64,000 nucleotides of DNA from JADGQN01 sp035315185 (GCA_035315185.1 DATFYE010000008.1:1-64000); one strand, 5' to 3'. Shown: positions 9,666-18,613, counted from the stretch's first letter. Notes: generated from the letters alone by a model not told the origin. A program made the numbers and translations.

Positions 9666-10204
9666 GCATGACGGACAGGCTTTCTTGCACGAGGCTTCTT
9701 GCGGTATTGCTCTCCTTTCTATTCCTGGCCTCCTGCGGATACACGATCGTCGGGGGGCAAAAAGGCATCTTCCAGGGCGAGGTGGTTTCTGTCGATGTCC
9801 CGGTCTTCAAGAATCAGACCTTGGAACCTGAAATGTCCCAACCTTTCACCGAGGCATTCACACAGGAGTTGATCACAAGCGGTGTTTTTGACGTCAACCA
9901 TTCGGGTGCATCGAGTACTTTGCAGGGTAGCATTATCAACGTTAGAATCGTGCCGGACGCGTTCGACGCGAACGGTCTGGCAATAGAGAAGACGATATAT
10001 GTGACGGTCAGTGTGGCTCTTTCAAGGAAAGACGGCCGATCCATCAAGAACTGGTCATTCCTGGATGCGGAACCTTACGGCTGTCAGGATATAAATCTGG
10101 AAGATCCGAATAAAAGGGAAGCCGTGACAAGAATTGCCGGAAGGATTTCGCGCAGGTTCAGCGCCCTTGTTTTGGCCGATATTGACCGGAAAGCGCCGCC
10201 ATAG
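9659..10204 (+). CDS. lptE: LPS-assembly lipoprotein LptE
   Basis: Outer-membrane lipoprotein expected to plug the LptD barrel and help insert lipopolysaccharide. An N-terminal hydrophobic signal peptide ends in lipobox LASC with Cys26, followed by GYTIVGG, the typical LptE/RlpB beginning (CGY.. with the F/V-P strand after it). The protein has 181 residues. It overlaps the leuS stop, a conserved leuS-lptE pairing; the holA gene that follows in many genomes is absent. Alternative ATG at 9668. The assignment rests on signal, opening motif and neighbourhood more than on the divergent body. Confidence 0.85.
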   Translation: MLSMTDRLSCTRLLAVLLSFLFLASCGYTIVGGQKGIFQGEVVSVDVPVFKNQTLEPEMSQPFTEAFTQELITSGVFDVNHSGASSTLQGSIINVRIVPDAFDANGLAIEKTIYVTVSVALSRKDGRSIKNWSFLDAEPYGCQDINLEDPNKREAVTRIAGRISRRFSALVLADIDRKAPP

Positions 10205-10326
10205 GGGCGCTTGGGACAAAAGCCCGCCTGTACATTGCCAGCTGTACTAGCCGGGCATTCGTGCGAGACCAAATGTGCATTCGCGGGTGGCACACTCCGA
10301 CGTGCTTCATAGTACGCCTCCATTCA

Positions 10327-10884
10327 TCATAGCTTGCCCTGTGAGGCCTCCCGGAGCTGCCTGAACAGTTTGGAGAGGTCCTTCAGCTGGTAATGGGCGT
10401 TGAGGCCGCTGGGGTTAGGAAGTATCCAAACCCTGGAATCTCCGATTCTCTCCTCCTGTAATCCCAGAATAGCGTGTCGCCGGCCAAACGCCTTTCGGTA
10501 CGCTTCCACTCCCAGCACCGCAACGATCTGCGGCTTGTATTTGAACACCGTCTTCGTGAGGCGCTTGGCACCCTCCTCCAATTCGCTCAACGAGAGCTCT
10601 GCAGCGTTAGCGGTTGTGCGGTTCACGATATTTGTAATGCCGTAGCCGCGTTTCAGAAGCTCTTGTTCCTCGAACGGCGAAAGGAGCCTGTCGGTAAACC
10701 CGGCAGCATGCAGCACGGGCCAGAACCGGTTACCCGGTCGCGCAAAGTGATGTCCTGTGGCACCCGAATAGAGCCCAGGGTTAATGCCGCAAAAGAGTAT
10801 GTGGAGATTCGGTGCGATGACCTCGGGCACGGCCTTTCCACGGGCAGCTATCAGTTCCTCTTTGGTCGGTTTGAAAACATGCAT
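10327..10884 (-). CDS. mug: G/U mismatch-specific DNA glycosylase (Mug/TDG family)
   Basis: Uracil-DNA glycosylase superfamily enzyme that removes uracil or thymine opposite guanine. With the ATG at 10884 the protein has 185 residues. It shows the catalytic-site motif GINPG at 33-37, followed by the HHFARPGNRFWP segment typical of Mug/TDG, and the NPSGLNAH minor-groove motif near the C-terminus. An upstream TTG at 10890 is in frame but the ATG is better spaced from GGGG. It converges on lptE with about 120 bases between. Confidence 0.92.
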   Translation of the reverse strand: MHVFKPTKEELIAARGKAVPEVIAPNLHILFCGINPGLYSGATGHHFARPGNRFWPVLHAAGFTDRLLSPFEEQELLKRGYGITNIVNRTTANAAELSLSELEEGAKRLTKTVFKYKPQIVAVLGVEAYRKAFGRRHAILGLQEERIGDSRVWILPNPSGLNAHYQLKDLSKLFRQLREASQGKL

Positions 10885-11011
10885 ATTCAACCCCGCTAGC
10901 GCTTGGCTAAAAAGGGTCGAAGCGAGGAACCGAGAAGAAGGCTTGTACTACCAGTTCCACGCTTCATCGCTTCTTCGCATCATCGCGTTCACTTCTGCAA
11001 TATAACGCCGG

Positions 11012-11983
11012 CTAAGAGACAGGCGTATAAACGACCCCTCTGTCGGTCGTTTCTTCGTTTATCCGCCCCGCGCCTGCTAGGTATCTGAGGTGCGCGATGG
11101 CTTCTCCCACAGCAAACCATTTCTGGGCAGCCGGGAATAGCTGCCAGGAGTCACAGACGATGTCCCAGGTCATCCTGGATGCTACTTCGTACGCCGTACA
11201 CCGACCCTCCTTCAGAATAGCAAGTATTTCATCAGCCCTCTCTTTGTGATGCTGTTTCAGTTCGTCGATCCTCTCGCGGCAGTTGTCAAAAACCCTTCTG
11301 TGACCGGGGAGGACCAGGTTGACGTCGAGCACATAGGTTTTGTCCAGACTTGCGAGGTATGTTGCCAAGGGATCCCAGTCATCGAACCAGCATTGAATGT
11401 TGGGTGTTATGTCGCTGAGAATATGATCTCCGGCGATAAGATACCTTTTGCTCGATTCGTAGAGGCACGTGTGGCCGAAGCTGTGGCCGGGTGTCTCCAC
11501 ACAGGTAAAGCGGTAGTCCCCAACAATGAGCGTGTCGCTCTCCTTGCACTGCTGAAAAGCGGGCATCTGCGCGATTCCATATTTGAAGGCAGGGTGGTTG
11601 TTGAGCGCTTCCTCCATCTCGCCTTCGGGGAATCCGTGGAGGCGCGCAAATTTCCCTAAATTTGTCCTGTTGAAAAAAGAGACTAACCGTCTTGCATCAG
11701 GTGCGTTAAGGTAGATTCTCGACGTGTCGGAGGCAATAGTGGTGACGAGCGCAAGGTGGTCCGCATGGAGGTGGGTGATAAAGAAATCGGTATGTATCAG
11801 GTCGACGCCAAGCTCGTTCAGGCCGTTCAGCATGGCACGCCTGCATTCTTCGCGATTCAATCCTGTGTCTATAACAAGGTTCTTTTCAGCCCCTTTTACG
11901 ACATAGGAGTTAATTGACTTGAGCGGATTGTCGGGGAGAGGAATCTCAATCCTGTAAAAGTTTCGATCTATTTCCTCAACCAT
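11012..11983 (-). CDS. MBL-fold metallo-hydrolase
   Basis: Metallo-beta-lactamase-fold hydrolase with the metal-binding motif HLHADH at 71-76, a later His in the PGHSFGH segment, Asp in AGDHIL and a distal His in LPGHR. The C-terminal part (about 240-323) is helical and resembles the winged-helix tail seen in LACTB2/PksB-like members. I chose the ATG at 11983 rather than the in-frame GTG at 12052, because the family N-terminus begins there and an AGAGG lies before it. Substrate cannot be told from sequence; hydroxyacylglutathione or another thioester is only a general possibility. Confidence 0.85.
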   Translation of the reverse strand: MVEEIDRNFYRIEIPLPDNPLKSINSYVVKGAEKNLVIDTGLNREECRRAMLNGLNELGVDLIHTDFFITHLHADHLALVTTIASDTSRIYLNAPDARRLVSFFNRTNLGKFARLHGFPEGEMEEALNNHPAFKYGIAQMPAFQQCKESDTLIVGDYRFTCVETPGHSFGHTCLYESSKRYLIAGDHILSDITPNIQCWFDDWDPLATYLASLDKTYVLDVNLVLPGHRRVFDNCRERIDELKQHHKERADEILAILKEGRCTAYEVASRMTWDIVCDSWQLFPAAQKWFAVGEAIAHLRYLAGAGRINEETTDRGVVYTPVS

Positions 11984-12131
11984 AGCCTCTGTCCAGCGGC
12001 TGGCTCCTGCGGGTCCATTGGCAACCGTCCGCGCAAAAATCTGTTTGCGCACGCCTGGGCGCTTTTATCTGGCATCTGCGGCAATTGTTCTTGAAAACCC
12101 GTTGAAGGCTGTAGGACAGGCGTCGCGCCTA

Positions 12132-12398
12132 TCAAGACAAAGATTGGCCTACCTTCTTCGCAAGCCTCGAGACTCTGCGAGCTGCGTTGCTCTTGTGGAT
12201 TACGCCCTTTGATGCAGCCTTATCGATGCATACAACAGCTTCCTTAAATGCCTGCTGCAGCTCATTCTTGTCTTTGCCCTGCAAAGCGACCAGCACCTTT
12301 TTGATGTTGGTTTTCATAGTGGACTTGACATGGACATTGCGCAAACGGCTCTTCTCACCCTGTCGTGCCCTTTTTATAGCTGACTTGTTCTTCTTCAA
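12132..12398 (-). CDS. rpsT: 30S ribosomal protein S20
   Basis: Small basic protein that binds 16S rRNA, about 88 residues. It shows the S20 pattern: N-terminal KNKSAIKRARQ, then NVHVKSTMKTNIKK, and C-terminal KGVIHKSNAARRVSRL. There is no ATG. Two adjacent TTG codons can start it, at 12401 and 12398. The GGGAGGG site lies about two bases before the first TTG and five before the second, so I take 12398. A rare start codon is common in rpsT and tunes its expression. Confidence 0.95.
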   Translation of the reverse strand: MKKNKSAIKRARQGEKSRLRNVHVKSTMKTNIKKVLVALQGKDKNELQQAFKEAVVCIDKAASKGVIHKSNAARRVSRLAKKVGQSLS

Positions 12399-12423
12399 CA
12401 ATCCCTCCCGCTTGATTTTGGTA

Positions 12424-12453
12424 TTTTTACCATGTTTGCTGCCTACAAGTCAA
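12424..12453 (-). promoter_or_regulatory. Candidate promoter for rpsT
   Basis: On the minus strand TTGACT (12453-12448) and TAAAAA (12429-12424) are 18 bases apart, upstream of the GGGAGGG ribosome binding site. A GGTA-AAAA-TACC inverted repeat overlaps the -10 hexamer. Inferred from hexamers only. Confidence 0.5.
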
Positions 12454-12469
12454 CTTTGCTTTTCCTGTT

Positions 12470-13609
12470 TCACAGCCAGCTCGTGAATCGTTTTATGAGG
12501 GTGTGCTCCATGAGCGAGGCGATCAACTCGCCATGCCAGTCGAATACTGCTTTCTTGTGGATGAGGTCGAGGACGCCATCCTTGAGGGCAAGGCTGAAGA
12601 GCCTGTCAATATGGGGATCTGATAGGTGCTCGAAAAACCTTCGAAAGAACTGACCCTTCTGTAATTCCGGTTCGAGCAGAGCCCGCCATCTCCTCTCGTA
12701 AGCCTCGAGCCGTTGAGCGCCAAGATCGTCCCGATGAAGGGCATCGCTCAGCGTCTCTGCGGCAGCCTGGGCTGCTATAAGGCCGTAATAAATACCGCCA
12801 TGTGTCGTAGTTTTTACCTGGCCGGCCACCTCGCCTACCGCAAGTAACCTGTCCGAGTAAGTCCGTTCGAGGCCGCCAAACGGGATCGTTCTCTGCAAGA
12901 TGGAACCAGCCTCCCGGATTCGTCGTTTCAGGAAGTGGCTATTCAGGAACGACTGCAGGAATTTTGAAGCCCCCTTCCTTGTGATAAGGCCAACACGGGC
13001 TCTCCCATCCTTGAGGTCCACAGCCCACGCAAATGAAGAAGGTGCAACATTTCTTCCCAGGTATATCTCTGTTACAGAAAGATTGTCCATGAGGATTTCG
13101 GTCTGCGCACCTTCGTAATAGTCAGCTATCTCACCCAAGCGCAGCTTCTTAGTCATTTTCGGGTTGTGGCCACAGGCGAGCACGGCTGCTCGAGCCCGCA
13201 CGTAATCTCCGTTGGATGAGGTCTTGAGCTCAACATGACCGGGTAAGACACGGATGTCCACACAGGCGGTACCCTCACGCAGAGAAGCGCCGCTGCTTAA
13301 GGCCATCTTACGCAGGCCGTCGTTAAACCTGACACGGTCCACCACATGAGCCTGGACGTGCCTCGGATGGTAGGGGAGCAACTTTCCTGAAGGCGAGACG
13401 AACTGTATGTCTTTGACCTGGGCCAGGATCGAATCGCCCGGCAGACTGAACTTTTCAAACGCTTCGACACCCACGACGCCCGTGCACACAGGGGGCTCCC
13501 CACACGTCCCATTTTTTTCGAGCACCACGACATCGAACCCGTCCCGTGCAAGTTCGTGCGCGGTGTAGCACCCTGCAGGACCTCCACCGATAATAGCTAC
13601 GTCGTGCAT
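12470..13609 (-). CDS. Geranylgeranyl-reductase-family FAD-dependent oxidoreductase
   Basis: Flavoprotein of the group that reduces isoprenoid chains, near other PHBH-fold monooxygenases. From the ATG at 13609 it has 379 residues. It starts with the Rossmann FAD motif IIGGGPAG (residues 6-13), with CGEPPVCTGVVG after about 35, the part typical of the geranylgeranyl reductase family, and a second FAD site near 285-305 (DRLLAVGEVAG). An in-frame upstream extension to 13675 lacks family similarity, and AGGTAGG precedes the chosen ATG. Substrate is unknown; quinone side chains or lipid carriers are plausible. Confidence 0.82.
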   Translation of the reverse strand: MHDVAIIGGGPAGCYTAHELARDGFDVVVLEKNGTCGEPPVCTGVVGVEAFEKFSLPGDSILAQVKDIQFVSPSGKLLPYHPRHVQAHVVDRVRFNDGLRKMALSSGASLREGTACVDIRVLPGHVELKTSSNGDYVRARAAVLACGHNPKMTKKLRLGEIADYYEGAQTEILMDNLSVTEIYLGRNVAPSSFAWAVDLKDGRARVGLITRKGASKFLQSFLNSHFLKRRIREAGSILQRTIPFGGLERTYSDRLLAVGEVAGQVKTTTHGGIYYGLIAAQAAAETLSDALHRDDLGAQRLEAYERRWRALLEPELQKGQFFRRFFEHLSDPHIDRLFSLALKDGVLDLIHKKAVFDWHGELIASLMEHTLIKRFTSWL

Positions 13610-13721
13610 TCTAGCAATACCTACCTTGCGGATTGAACAATTACTTAACCCGAGGCCGTGCTTCAAATCAAGCATTTTAGCCCCGAAGAGGGCGGATGTC
13701 GCAAATCATGAAAGAGAGGAA

Positions 13722-13761
13722 CCGGCAGGACTGGGCGGATCGAGTCGGACAGTCCTGCCGG
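13722..13761. terminator. GC-rich inverted repeat, possible terminator
   Basis: CCGGCAGGACT at 13722-13732 is repeated inverted as AGTCCTGCCGG at 13751-13761, an 11-base perfect stem with an 18-base loop. On the minus strand it lies just past the stop of the small membrane protein gene and is followed by a pyrimidine-rich but not uniformly T stretch (TTCCTCTCTTTC). It may be a terminator for that gene. Confidence 0.5.
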
Positions 13762-13819
13762 AGTCAGTCTTACAAGTGACTAGAAGCCCGCAGCGGAAAG
13801 GAAAACCCTCGGGTGGACC

Positions 13820-14092
13820 TTACTTTGATTTCTGGGGCATCGGTACCTGAGATTCGGGGCCTTGCGGTTCTGGCTTCTTGCTTTCTTGCTGCCGCTGTAT
13901 CTCGACCCTTGTCTCTGCGATCCCCCGCACTGGCTGGGTAAACGTTCCGGCGACCAGAGTTACCTGGCCGGTGAACCGGTTTATCTTGTAAAATCCGCCA
14001 ACACCCGATAACTGCACCACCTGATAGCGTGTCCAATACAGCCCGATCAGCACGAGCACTACAATACAGATTATACAGCACTTTTTAGTCAT
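13820..14092 (-). CDS. Small membrane-anchored protein, unknown function
   Basis: About 90 residues from the ATG at 14092, which follows a good AAGGAGGG site at suitable spacing. Residues 5-21 form one hydrophobic helix (IICIVVLVLIGLYW), followed by a short soluble part containing GGFYKINRFTGQVTLV, a beta-hairpin-like element seen in many small bacterial proteins, and a Gln/Pro/Lys-rich tail. I do not recognise a defined family. The longer open frame to 14197 has no support. Confidence 0.6.
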   Translation of the reverse strand: MTKKCCIICIVVLVLIGLYWTRYQVVQLSGVGGFYKINRFTGQVTLVAGTFTQPVRGIAETRVEIQRQQESKKPEPQGPESQVPMPQKSK

Positions 14093-14295
14093 GGAACCCT
14101 CCTTCGCGATCCAAAGCGATCGATGGTCGATGCCAGCATGCACCTTTCCGCGGACGATAGATGCTATTACAGTAGCACAGCTCTCCTGCTCAATCAACCA
14201 TGCGTGGACGACATGTGCGGTAACGGCAGGACAAAACCTTCAGGGTAATCCCGGTTTGAGTCCTCGATGAAAGTGAAGGTCTCCGCAGAATGGGC

Positions 14296-15318
14296 TCAGG
14301 GGTAGAGCGCCATGCGGTCAAGCGCTGTTGTCTCGTCAAGGCCGAGCGCAATGTTCATGTTCTGCACGGCCTGGCCGGATGCGCCCTTGACGAGATTATC
14401 GATGGCACTTATGACAACGAACCTTCCATCGTCAAACGCCTTTAGGCCCAAATGACAGTAATTTGAGAACCTGGTGAAACGCGTGTCCGGGTAGGCCCCC
14501 TCGCTCATAATTTTAATGAACGGTTCATCACGGTACGTCATTCGATAAAGATGGAGGAGATCCTTTGTTGTGCTCGGGGCGATGAGCTTTCCGTAGACAG
14601 TGGTCAGAATACCCCTGTTGATGGGGAGAAGGTGTGGCACGAACGTTACTTTCACGTCGGCAAATTTGCTGATCTCTTTTTGTATTTCCGGTTCGTGCCG
14701 ATGGACGCCAACGTTGTAAGGTCTGAAGCCCTCTGCCACCTCACAAAAAAGGCTCCCCAGCTTTGTTTCTCTGCCTGCGCCACTCACACCCGACTTTGAA
14801 TCCACAAAGACATCGCCCTCAACAAGCCGGTTTTTCACTAAAGGATAGAGCGCGAGAATAGCGCTCGTCGGGTAGCAACCTGGATTGCCTATGAGCTTTG
14901 CCTTTGCTATTTGGGGTCGGTAGAGTTCAGGGAGACCGTACACGGCCTGCTGCTGTAACGCAGGTGCTCCGTGCTTTACATAGTGCTTCTCGTAATCGGA
15001 TAGATCTTCGAACCGGAAGTCCGCGCTCAGGTCGATCACGCACGCATCGCCGTAAAGGAGCTCTTTTGTCTTTTCTGCAGACGTGCCGTGCGGAAGGCAG
15101 AGAAAATAGGCATCACACTTGTCCCGGTGATCCTCGTCGGTGGGCTCAAGTACACCATCGAAACTCCCGCTCAACGATGGGAACAGATCAGACAGCTTCT
15201 TTCCCCGGTAGGTATTGGATGTAAAGAGAGTGACCTTAACGTGAGGATGGTAAGCAAGTATGGAAAGCAGTACGACGCCCGTGTAGCCCGTCGCTCCTAG
15301 GATGCCTACGTTCCACAT
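14296..15318 (-). CDS. argC: N-acetyl-gamma-glutamyl-phosphate reductase ArgC
   Basis: NADPH-dependent reduction of N-acetylglutamyl phosphate, the arginine step between ArgB and ArgD. About 340 residues. The N-terminal GILGATGYTG motif binds NADP, and GNPGCYPTSA holds the catalytic Cys. The ATG at 15318 is preceded by an in-frame TTG. It lies 37 bases after rpsI on the same strand, so it is probably co-transcribed with rplM-rpsI. It completes the steps whose other enzymes are encoded at 2.9-7.1 kb. Confidence 0.95.
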   Translation of the reverse strand: MWNVGILGATGYTGVVLLSILAYHPHVKVTLFTSNTYRGKKLSDLFPSLSGSFDGVLEPTDEDHRDKCDAYFLCLPHGTSAEKTKELLYGDACVIDLSADFRFEDLSDYEKHYVKHGAPALQQQAVYGLPELYRPQIAKAKLIGNPGCYPTSAILALYPLVKNRLVEGDVFVDSKSGVSGAGRETKLGSLFCEVAEGFRPYNVGVHRHEPEIQKEISKFADVKVTFVPHLLPINRGILTTVYGKLIAPSTTKDLLHLYRMTYRDEPFIKIMSEGAYPDTRFTRFSNYCHLGLKAFDDGRFVVISAIDNLVKGASGQAVQNMNIALGLDETTALDRMALYP

Positions 15319-15355
15319 CAATCATTATCTCTATTCATTATCGCTAGTGAACTGA

Positions 15356-15748
15356 TTATCGCTTGGAGAACTGGAAGCGCGCCCGTGCCGCTCTTTGGCC
15401 ATACTTCTTTCTTTCCTTGGCGCGCGGATCCCTGGTGACAAGCCCGTGCTTCTTGAGAACACTCCTCAGGGTGCCGTTGAACTCGATCAATGCTTTTGCG
15501 ATTCCGTGTCCGAGGGCCCACGCCTGGGCTGCGATCCCTCCGCCGTAAATGTTCGCCACAACGTCGAATTTGTCCGCGTTGTCTGTCAGCATGAAAGGCT
15601 TATTGACCATCAGACGTAACTCTTCAAGGGGGAAGTAATCGTCTATCGCACGACCGTTGATCACGTACTGGCCGGAACCCAGTTTCATCCAGACCCGTGC
15701 CACAGCAGTCTTTCTCTTGCCCGTTGCGTAATACCTTTTCTCAGGCAC
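15356..15748 (-). CDS. rpsI: 30S ribosomal protein S9
   Basis: 130 residues, beginning RYYATGKRKTAVARVW and ending in the basic KKYGQRAARARFQFSKR-type tail that reaches the P site on the small subunit. It overlaps the end of rplM by eight bases, the standard L13-S9 pair. Confidence 0.98.
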   Translation of the reverse strand: MPEKRYYATGKRKTAVARVWMKLGSGQYVINGRAIDDYFPLEELRLMVNKPFMLTDNADKFDVVANIYGGGIAAQAWALGHGIAKALIEFNGTLRSVLKKHGLVTRDPRAKERKKYGQRAARARFQFSKR

Positions 15749-16187
15749 GTCTGGCCTCCTTCACATCCAGCCCTTCCGGCTTCTGGGCCTGGTGCGGGTG
15801 TTCACTCCCCTTGTATACCTTGAGTTTCTTCAGCATCCTTCGCCCGAGAGCGTTCTTTGGCAGCATTCCACGCACAGCCAGCTTTATCAACTCTTCAGGT
15901 TTGGCTGCCAGCATGGTACGGGCATTCACCACGGTCAATCCTCCGGGATACCCGCTGTACCGCTCATAGGTCTTTGCGGCGAGCTTGTTCCCCGTCAGTC
16001 TCACCTTTTCAGCATTGATCACGACCACGAAATCACCCGTATCAGCGTGCGGCGTAAATATCGGCTTATGCTTCCCACGCAATACCGCTGCAATGCGGGT
16101 CGACAACCTGCCGAGCGTGGCCGAATCGGCATCGACGACGTACCATTTTCTCTCAAGGTTCTTCTCGCTCGGAAAAAAAGTGTCCAT
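15741..16187 (-). CDS. rplM: 50S ribosomal protein L13
   Basis: 148 residues with typical L13 segments: RKWYVVDADSATLGRLST near the N-terminus, then GDFVVVINAEKVRLTGNK, and the RGMLPKNALGR motif. It is the first gene of the rplM-rpsI-argC operon and has a clear upstream promoter candidate. Confidence 0.98.
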   Translation of the reverse strand: MDTFFPSEKNLERKWYVVDADSATLGRLSTRIAAVLRGKHKPIFTPHADTGDFVVVINAEKVRLTGNKLAAKTYERYSGYPGGLTVVNARTMLAAKPEELIKLAVRGMLPKNALGRRMLKKLKVYKGSEHPHQAQKPEGLDVKEARRA

Positions 16188-16207
16188 AACAGCCCCTGTG
16201 TCGGATA

Positions 16208-16236
16208 AAAATAATATAGTTATGGCGTCAAGTCAA
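16208..16236 (-). promoter_or_regulatory. Candidate promoter for rplM-rpsI-argC
   Basis: Minus-strand TTGACT (16236-16231) and TATTTT (16213-16208) with a 17-base spacer, in the AT-rich gap between the PxxKW gene and rplM. Overlapping TATATT is an alternative -10. Confidence 0.55.
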
Positions 16237-16248
16237 GCGAAATGACGT

Positions 16249-16533
16249 TTACTTCTTACCAGCGGCTCTCTTGGATGCCTTGAGGGGATTGATTTTCTGT
16301 TCCTCGGTCTTGATTTCTTTCTTCATGTGGGTGGCCATTGAACATCCTGCGGCTTGCCACTTCTGGGCCGGGTACGGAAAGCTCATACAGAACTTGCCTG
16401 CCTCCAACTCCATAACCCGCGTGCACCCTTCACAATTCTCCACGACGGTGTAGCACTTTCCTCCGTTGTAAGAACAGCCCGTCTTTTTCATGAAAAGACA
16501 CTCAATTCCTGGTTTTAACGTTTGACACTGCAT
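16249..16533 (-). CDS. PxxKW family cysteine-rich protein
   Basis: A 94-residue protein with eight cysteines (3, 12, 20, 27, 34, 37, 49, 64) and the motif PAQKW at 55-59 that names the family. It has a Lys-rich tail (about 70-94). Cys spacing suggests a metal-binding or iron-sulphur module, but the function of the family is not established. A strong AGGAGG site precedes the ATG. It lies upstream of rplM and may be co-transcribed with it. Confidence 0.85.
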   Translation of the reverse strand: MQCQTLKPGIECLFMKKTGCSYNGGKCYTVVENCEGCTRVMELEAGKFCMSFPYPAQKWQAAGCSMATHMKKEIKTEEQKINPLKASKRAAGKK

Positions 16534-16766
16534 ACCGGCATCACCTCCTTTAGGATCGGAGCCATTATTTAACTATATTTACCGGCGAATGTCAACAGTT
16601 TTGTATACAGCGTTTTGCATAGAGGCTGCTGACAGCCCGGCAGCTCGTCTTTGCGTCTGTGGGAGGATGAGAAAGGTTGAAATGATGGGTGAAACTGGGC
16701 GGCTGGTGAGAAGATCAAAAAGCGGGGATGTGGAACGAAGCACTCTGGTGCAGATAGAGGGGTGGT

Positions 16767-17369
16767 TCAGACTTTCTTGCCACGATATTCCCATTTCCCT
16801 TTAAACGTAATGAGAAAGGAAAGGAGGATCAGTTTCAGGTCAAGGCAAAAAAATTGTCTGCGAACGTAGAGGAGGTCGTATCGAAATTTCTTGCGACGGG
16901 GAGCATCGGCGGGGAGGTATACCTGTGCGAGGCCGGTCAGGCCTGGGGTAATGGTTAATCGGCCATCATACCCGGAGATCTGATCGATGGCGAGCACATC
17001 GGGATTCCCGAAGACCTCCTGTTCCTGGGGCCTCAAGGCGCGTGGCCCAACGAAACTCATATCTCCCTTCAGGATATTCACGAGCTGAGGCAGTTCGTCC
17101 ATGGCAGTGGCTCGCAGCAGACGGCCAACCTTGAGGACTCTTGGATCGTCAGGTGTTGCCTGCACCGCTCCGGTCTTCTTTTCCGCATCCACGATCATGG
17201 AGCGGAATTTGAGGAGCTTGAAAATGCGGCCTCCTTTTCCAACGCGCTCCTGGAAATAAAAGACCGGACCTCCATCCTCGGCCTTAATGGCGAGCCCAAT
17301 TACCAACCAGACAGGCGCTGAAATGAGGAGGCCAACCGCCGAAAGTGCAATATCAAAAAGGCGTTTCAT
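16767..17369 (-). CDS. Phosphoglycosyl transferase (bacterial sugar transferase, PglC-like)
   Basis: Monotopic priming enzyme expected to transfer a sugar-1-phosphate from a UDP-sugar to undecaprenyl phosphate at the inner membrane. At 200 residues it is the short PglC-like form without the multi-span N-terminal domain. It has one N-terminal hydrophobic re-entrant helix (about 4-26), the FQERVGKGG and LLKFRSM segments, the catalytic DELPQLVNILKGDMSFVGPRAL region and PGLTGLAQV. It is the last gene of the long minus-strand glycan operon, four bases after its partner glycosyltransferase. Confidence 0.92.
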   Translation of the reverse strand: MKRLFDIALSAVGLLISAPVWLVIGLAIKAEDGGPVFYFQERVGKGGRIFKLLKFRSMIVDAEKKTGAVQATPDDPRVLKVGRLLRATAMDELPQLVNILKGDMSFVGPRALRPQEQEVFGNPDVLAIDQISGYDGRLTITPGLTGLAQVYLPADAPRRKKFRYDLLYVRRQFFCLDLKLILLSFLITFKGKWEYRGKKV

Positions 17370-17373
17370 GAGA

Positions 17374-18546
17374 TCAGGGACGAATCCCTGTCGGCATGCG
17401 CAGGGCGCCCCGGACAGCGTTCATGTACGCCTCGACCACAATTCTTTCGTCGAACTCTTTGAGCACCTTCTTTCTCCCGTACTCGCCCATCCTGGCTCTC
17501 TCTTCCGGGCTCGCCTCGATCAGTTTGATGCAGGCGCCCGCTAGCGCCACTGCGTCCTTTGCCGGCACTATGTACCCGTTCTTGCCCTCCTCGACGGTTT
17601 CCCGGCACCCAACGTTGTCGGTTGTAATTACGGGCCGTTCCATGGACATAGCCTCCAGAAGAGAGCCCGGGACTCCCTCTCTATAAAATGACGGTAAGAC
17701 AACTACATCGCTGGCAGCAAGAAAGGGGCGGACATCATCGGTGCTGCCCGCATATCGGATGACCCCTTTTGCCTCCCAGTCTTTTATCCTGTCCAGGGGA
17801 ATACCGGAACGGTTCTGGGGATCAATAGGTCCGAGGAGAACAAATTGCGCATCGGGATGTCTCTGCCGCACCATGTCCGCGGCCTCCACAAACTCGCGGA
17901 CCCCTTTATCCCAGAGCATCCTTGCCATGAGTAGGAAGCACACTCCGTTATGCGTTACGGTCTGTTCGCCGATCGCCGCTTGCGAGTAACGATCCGTGTT
18001 GACCCCGGATCCCGGAAGTATCGCTGCCTTTGCATGAGAGAGAAGATGCGAACGGATAAAGATGCTCAAATCATCACGGTTGAGGAAAAATACCTTGTCG
18101 CACTTAGAGAAAGCGATTCGATAGAGAACCTTATAGCCGACCGCCCCGAGCCGAGCCTTAATGTTTTTTTCGGTGAATAGCCACCCAAGTCCCGTCACGG
18201 TGGACATCGATCTTATTTTGGCAAATCGCGCCGCAAGGCCTCCGTATACATTCAACTTTATCGTAAAATGGAGACAAAGATCTGGTTGCTCTCGACGATA
18301 GACGTGGAACAATTCCCTGAGAAGTCGCGCATCCTGGATCGGATTCGATCCTTTGCGGTCGAGCTGTTGCAGGCGTATCACTGGAAATCCTTCCTGTTCC
18401 AGCCTTTCGGTGAAGTCGTCGTGGGGGGCTACCGCCACAACCTGAAATCCTTCGGTCCTCAAGGCTGTCAACAGCCCTCGGGCGAAGTTATACAGAAAAA
18501 AAGAGGTATTTGAAACACAGAAAATCTTTTTGCGACGATCATCCAT
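17374..18546 (-). CDS. Glycosyltransferase family 4 (PglA-like)
   Basis: GT-B glycosyltransferase of 390 residues. Near residue 110 it has the TVTGLG segment, and in the C-terminal domain the donor-binding pattern FYREGVPGSLLEAMSMERPVI-type with the E-x7-E arrangement of GT4. The N-terminus (SFFLYNFARGLLTAL) resembles PglA and related enzymes that add the second sugar to a PglC product. It lies directly upstream of the PglC-like gene, which supports this order of action. Confidence 0.88.
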   Translation of the reverse strand: MDDRRKKIFCVSNTSFFLYNFARGLLTALRTEGFQVVAVAPHDDFTERLEQEGFPVIRLQQLDRKGSNPIQDARLLRELFHVYRREQPDLCLHFTIKLNVYGGLAARFAKIRSMSTVTGLGWLFTEKNIKARLGAVGYKVLYRIAFSKCDKVFFLNRDDLSIFIRSHLLSHAKAAILPGSGVNTDRYSQAAIGEQTVTHNGVCFLLMARMLWDKGVREFVEAADMVRQRHPDAQFVLLGPIDPQNRSGIPLDRIKDWEAKGVIRYAGSTDDVRPFLAASDVVVLPSFYREGVPGSLLEAMSMERPVITTDNVGCRETVEEGKNGYIVPAKDAVALAGACIKLIEASPEERARMGEYGRKKVLKEFDERIVVEAYMNAVRGALRMPTGIRP

Positions 18547-18613
18547 CTTTCTGCAGTCTATCTTGTTTACCCTGGACTAATTCGTGCCTTTCATGCAAAA
18601 TGGGCTCTTATTG

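Noticed and set aside
18429..18437. Fourth copy of GGCGGTAGC, minus strand
   Set aside because: It is inside the glycosyltransferase gene at 17374-18546, where it simply encodes Ala-Val-Ala; it lacks T at position 11 and has no upstream hairpin at three-base spacing.
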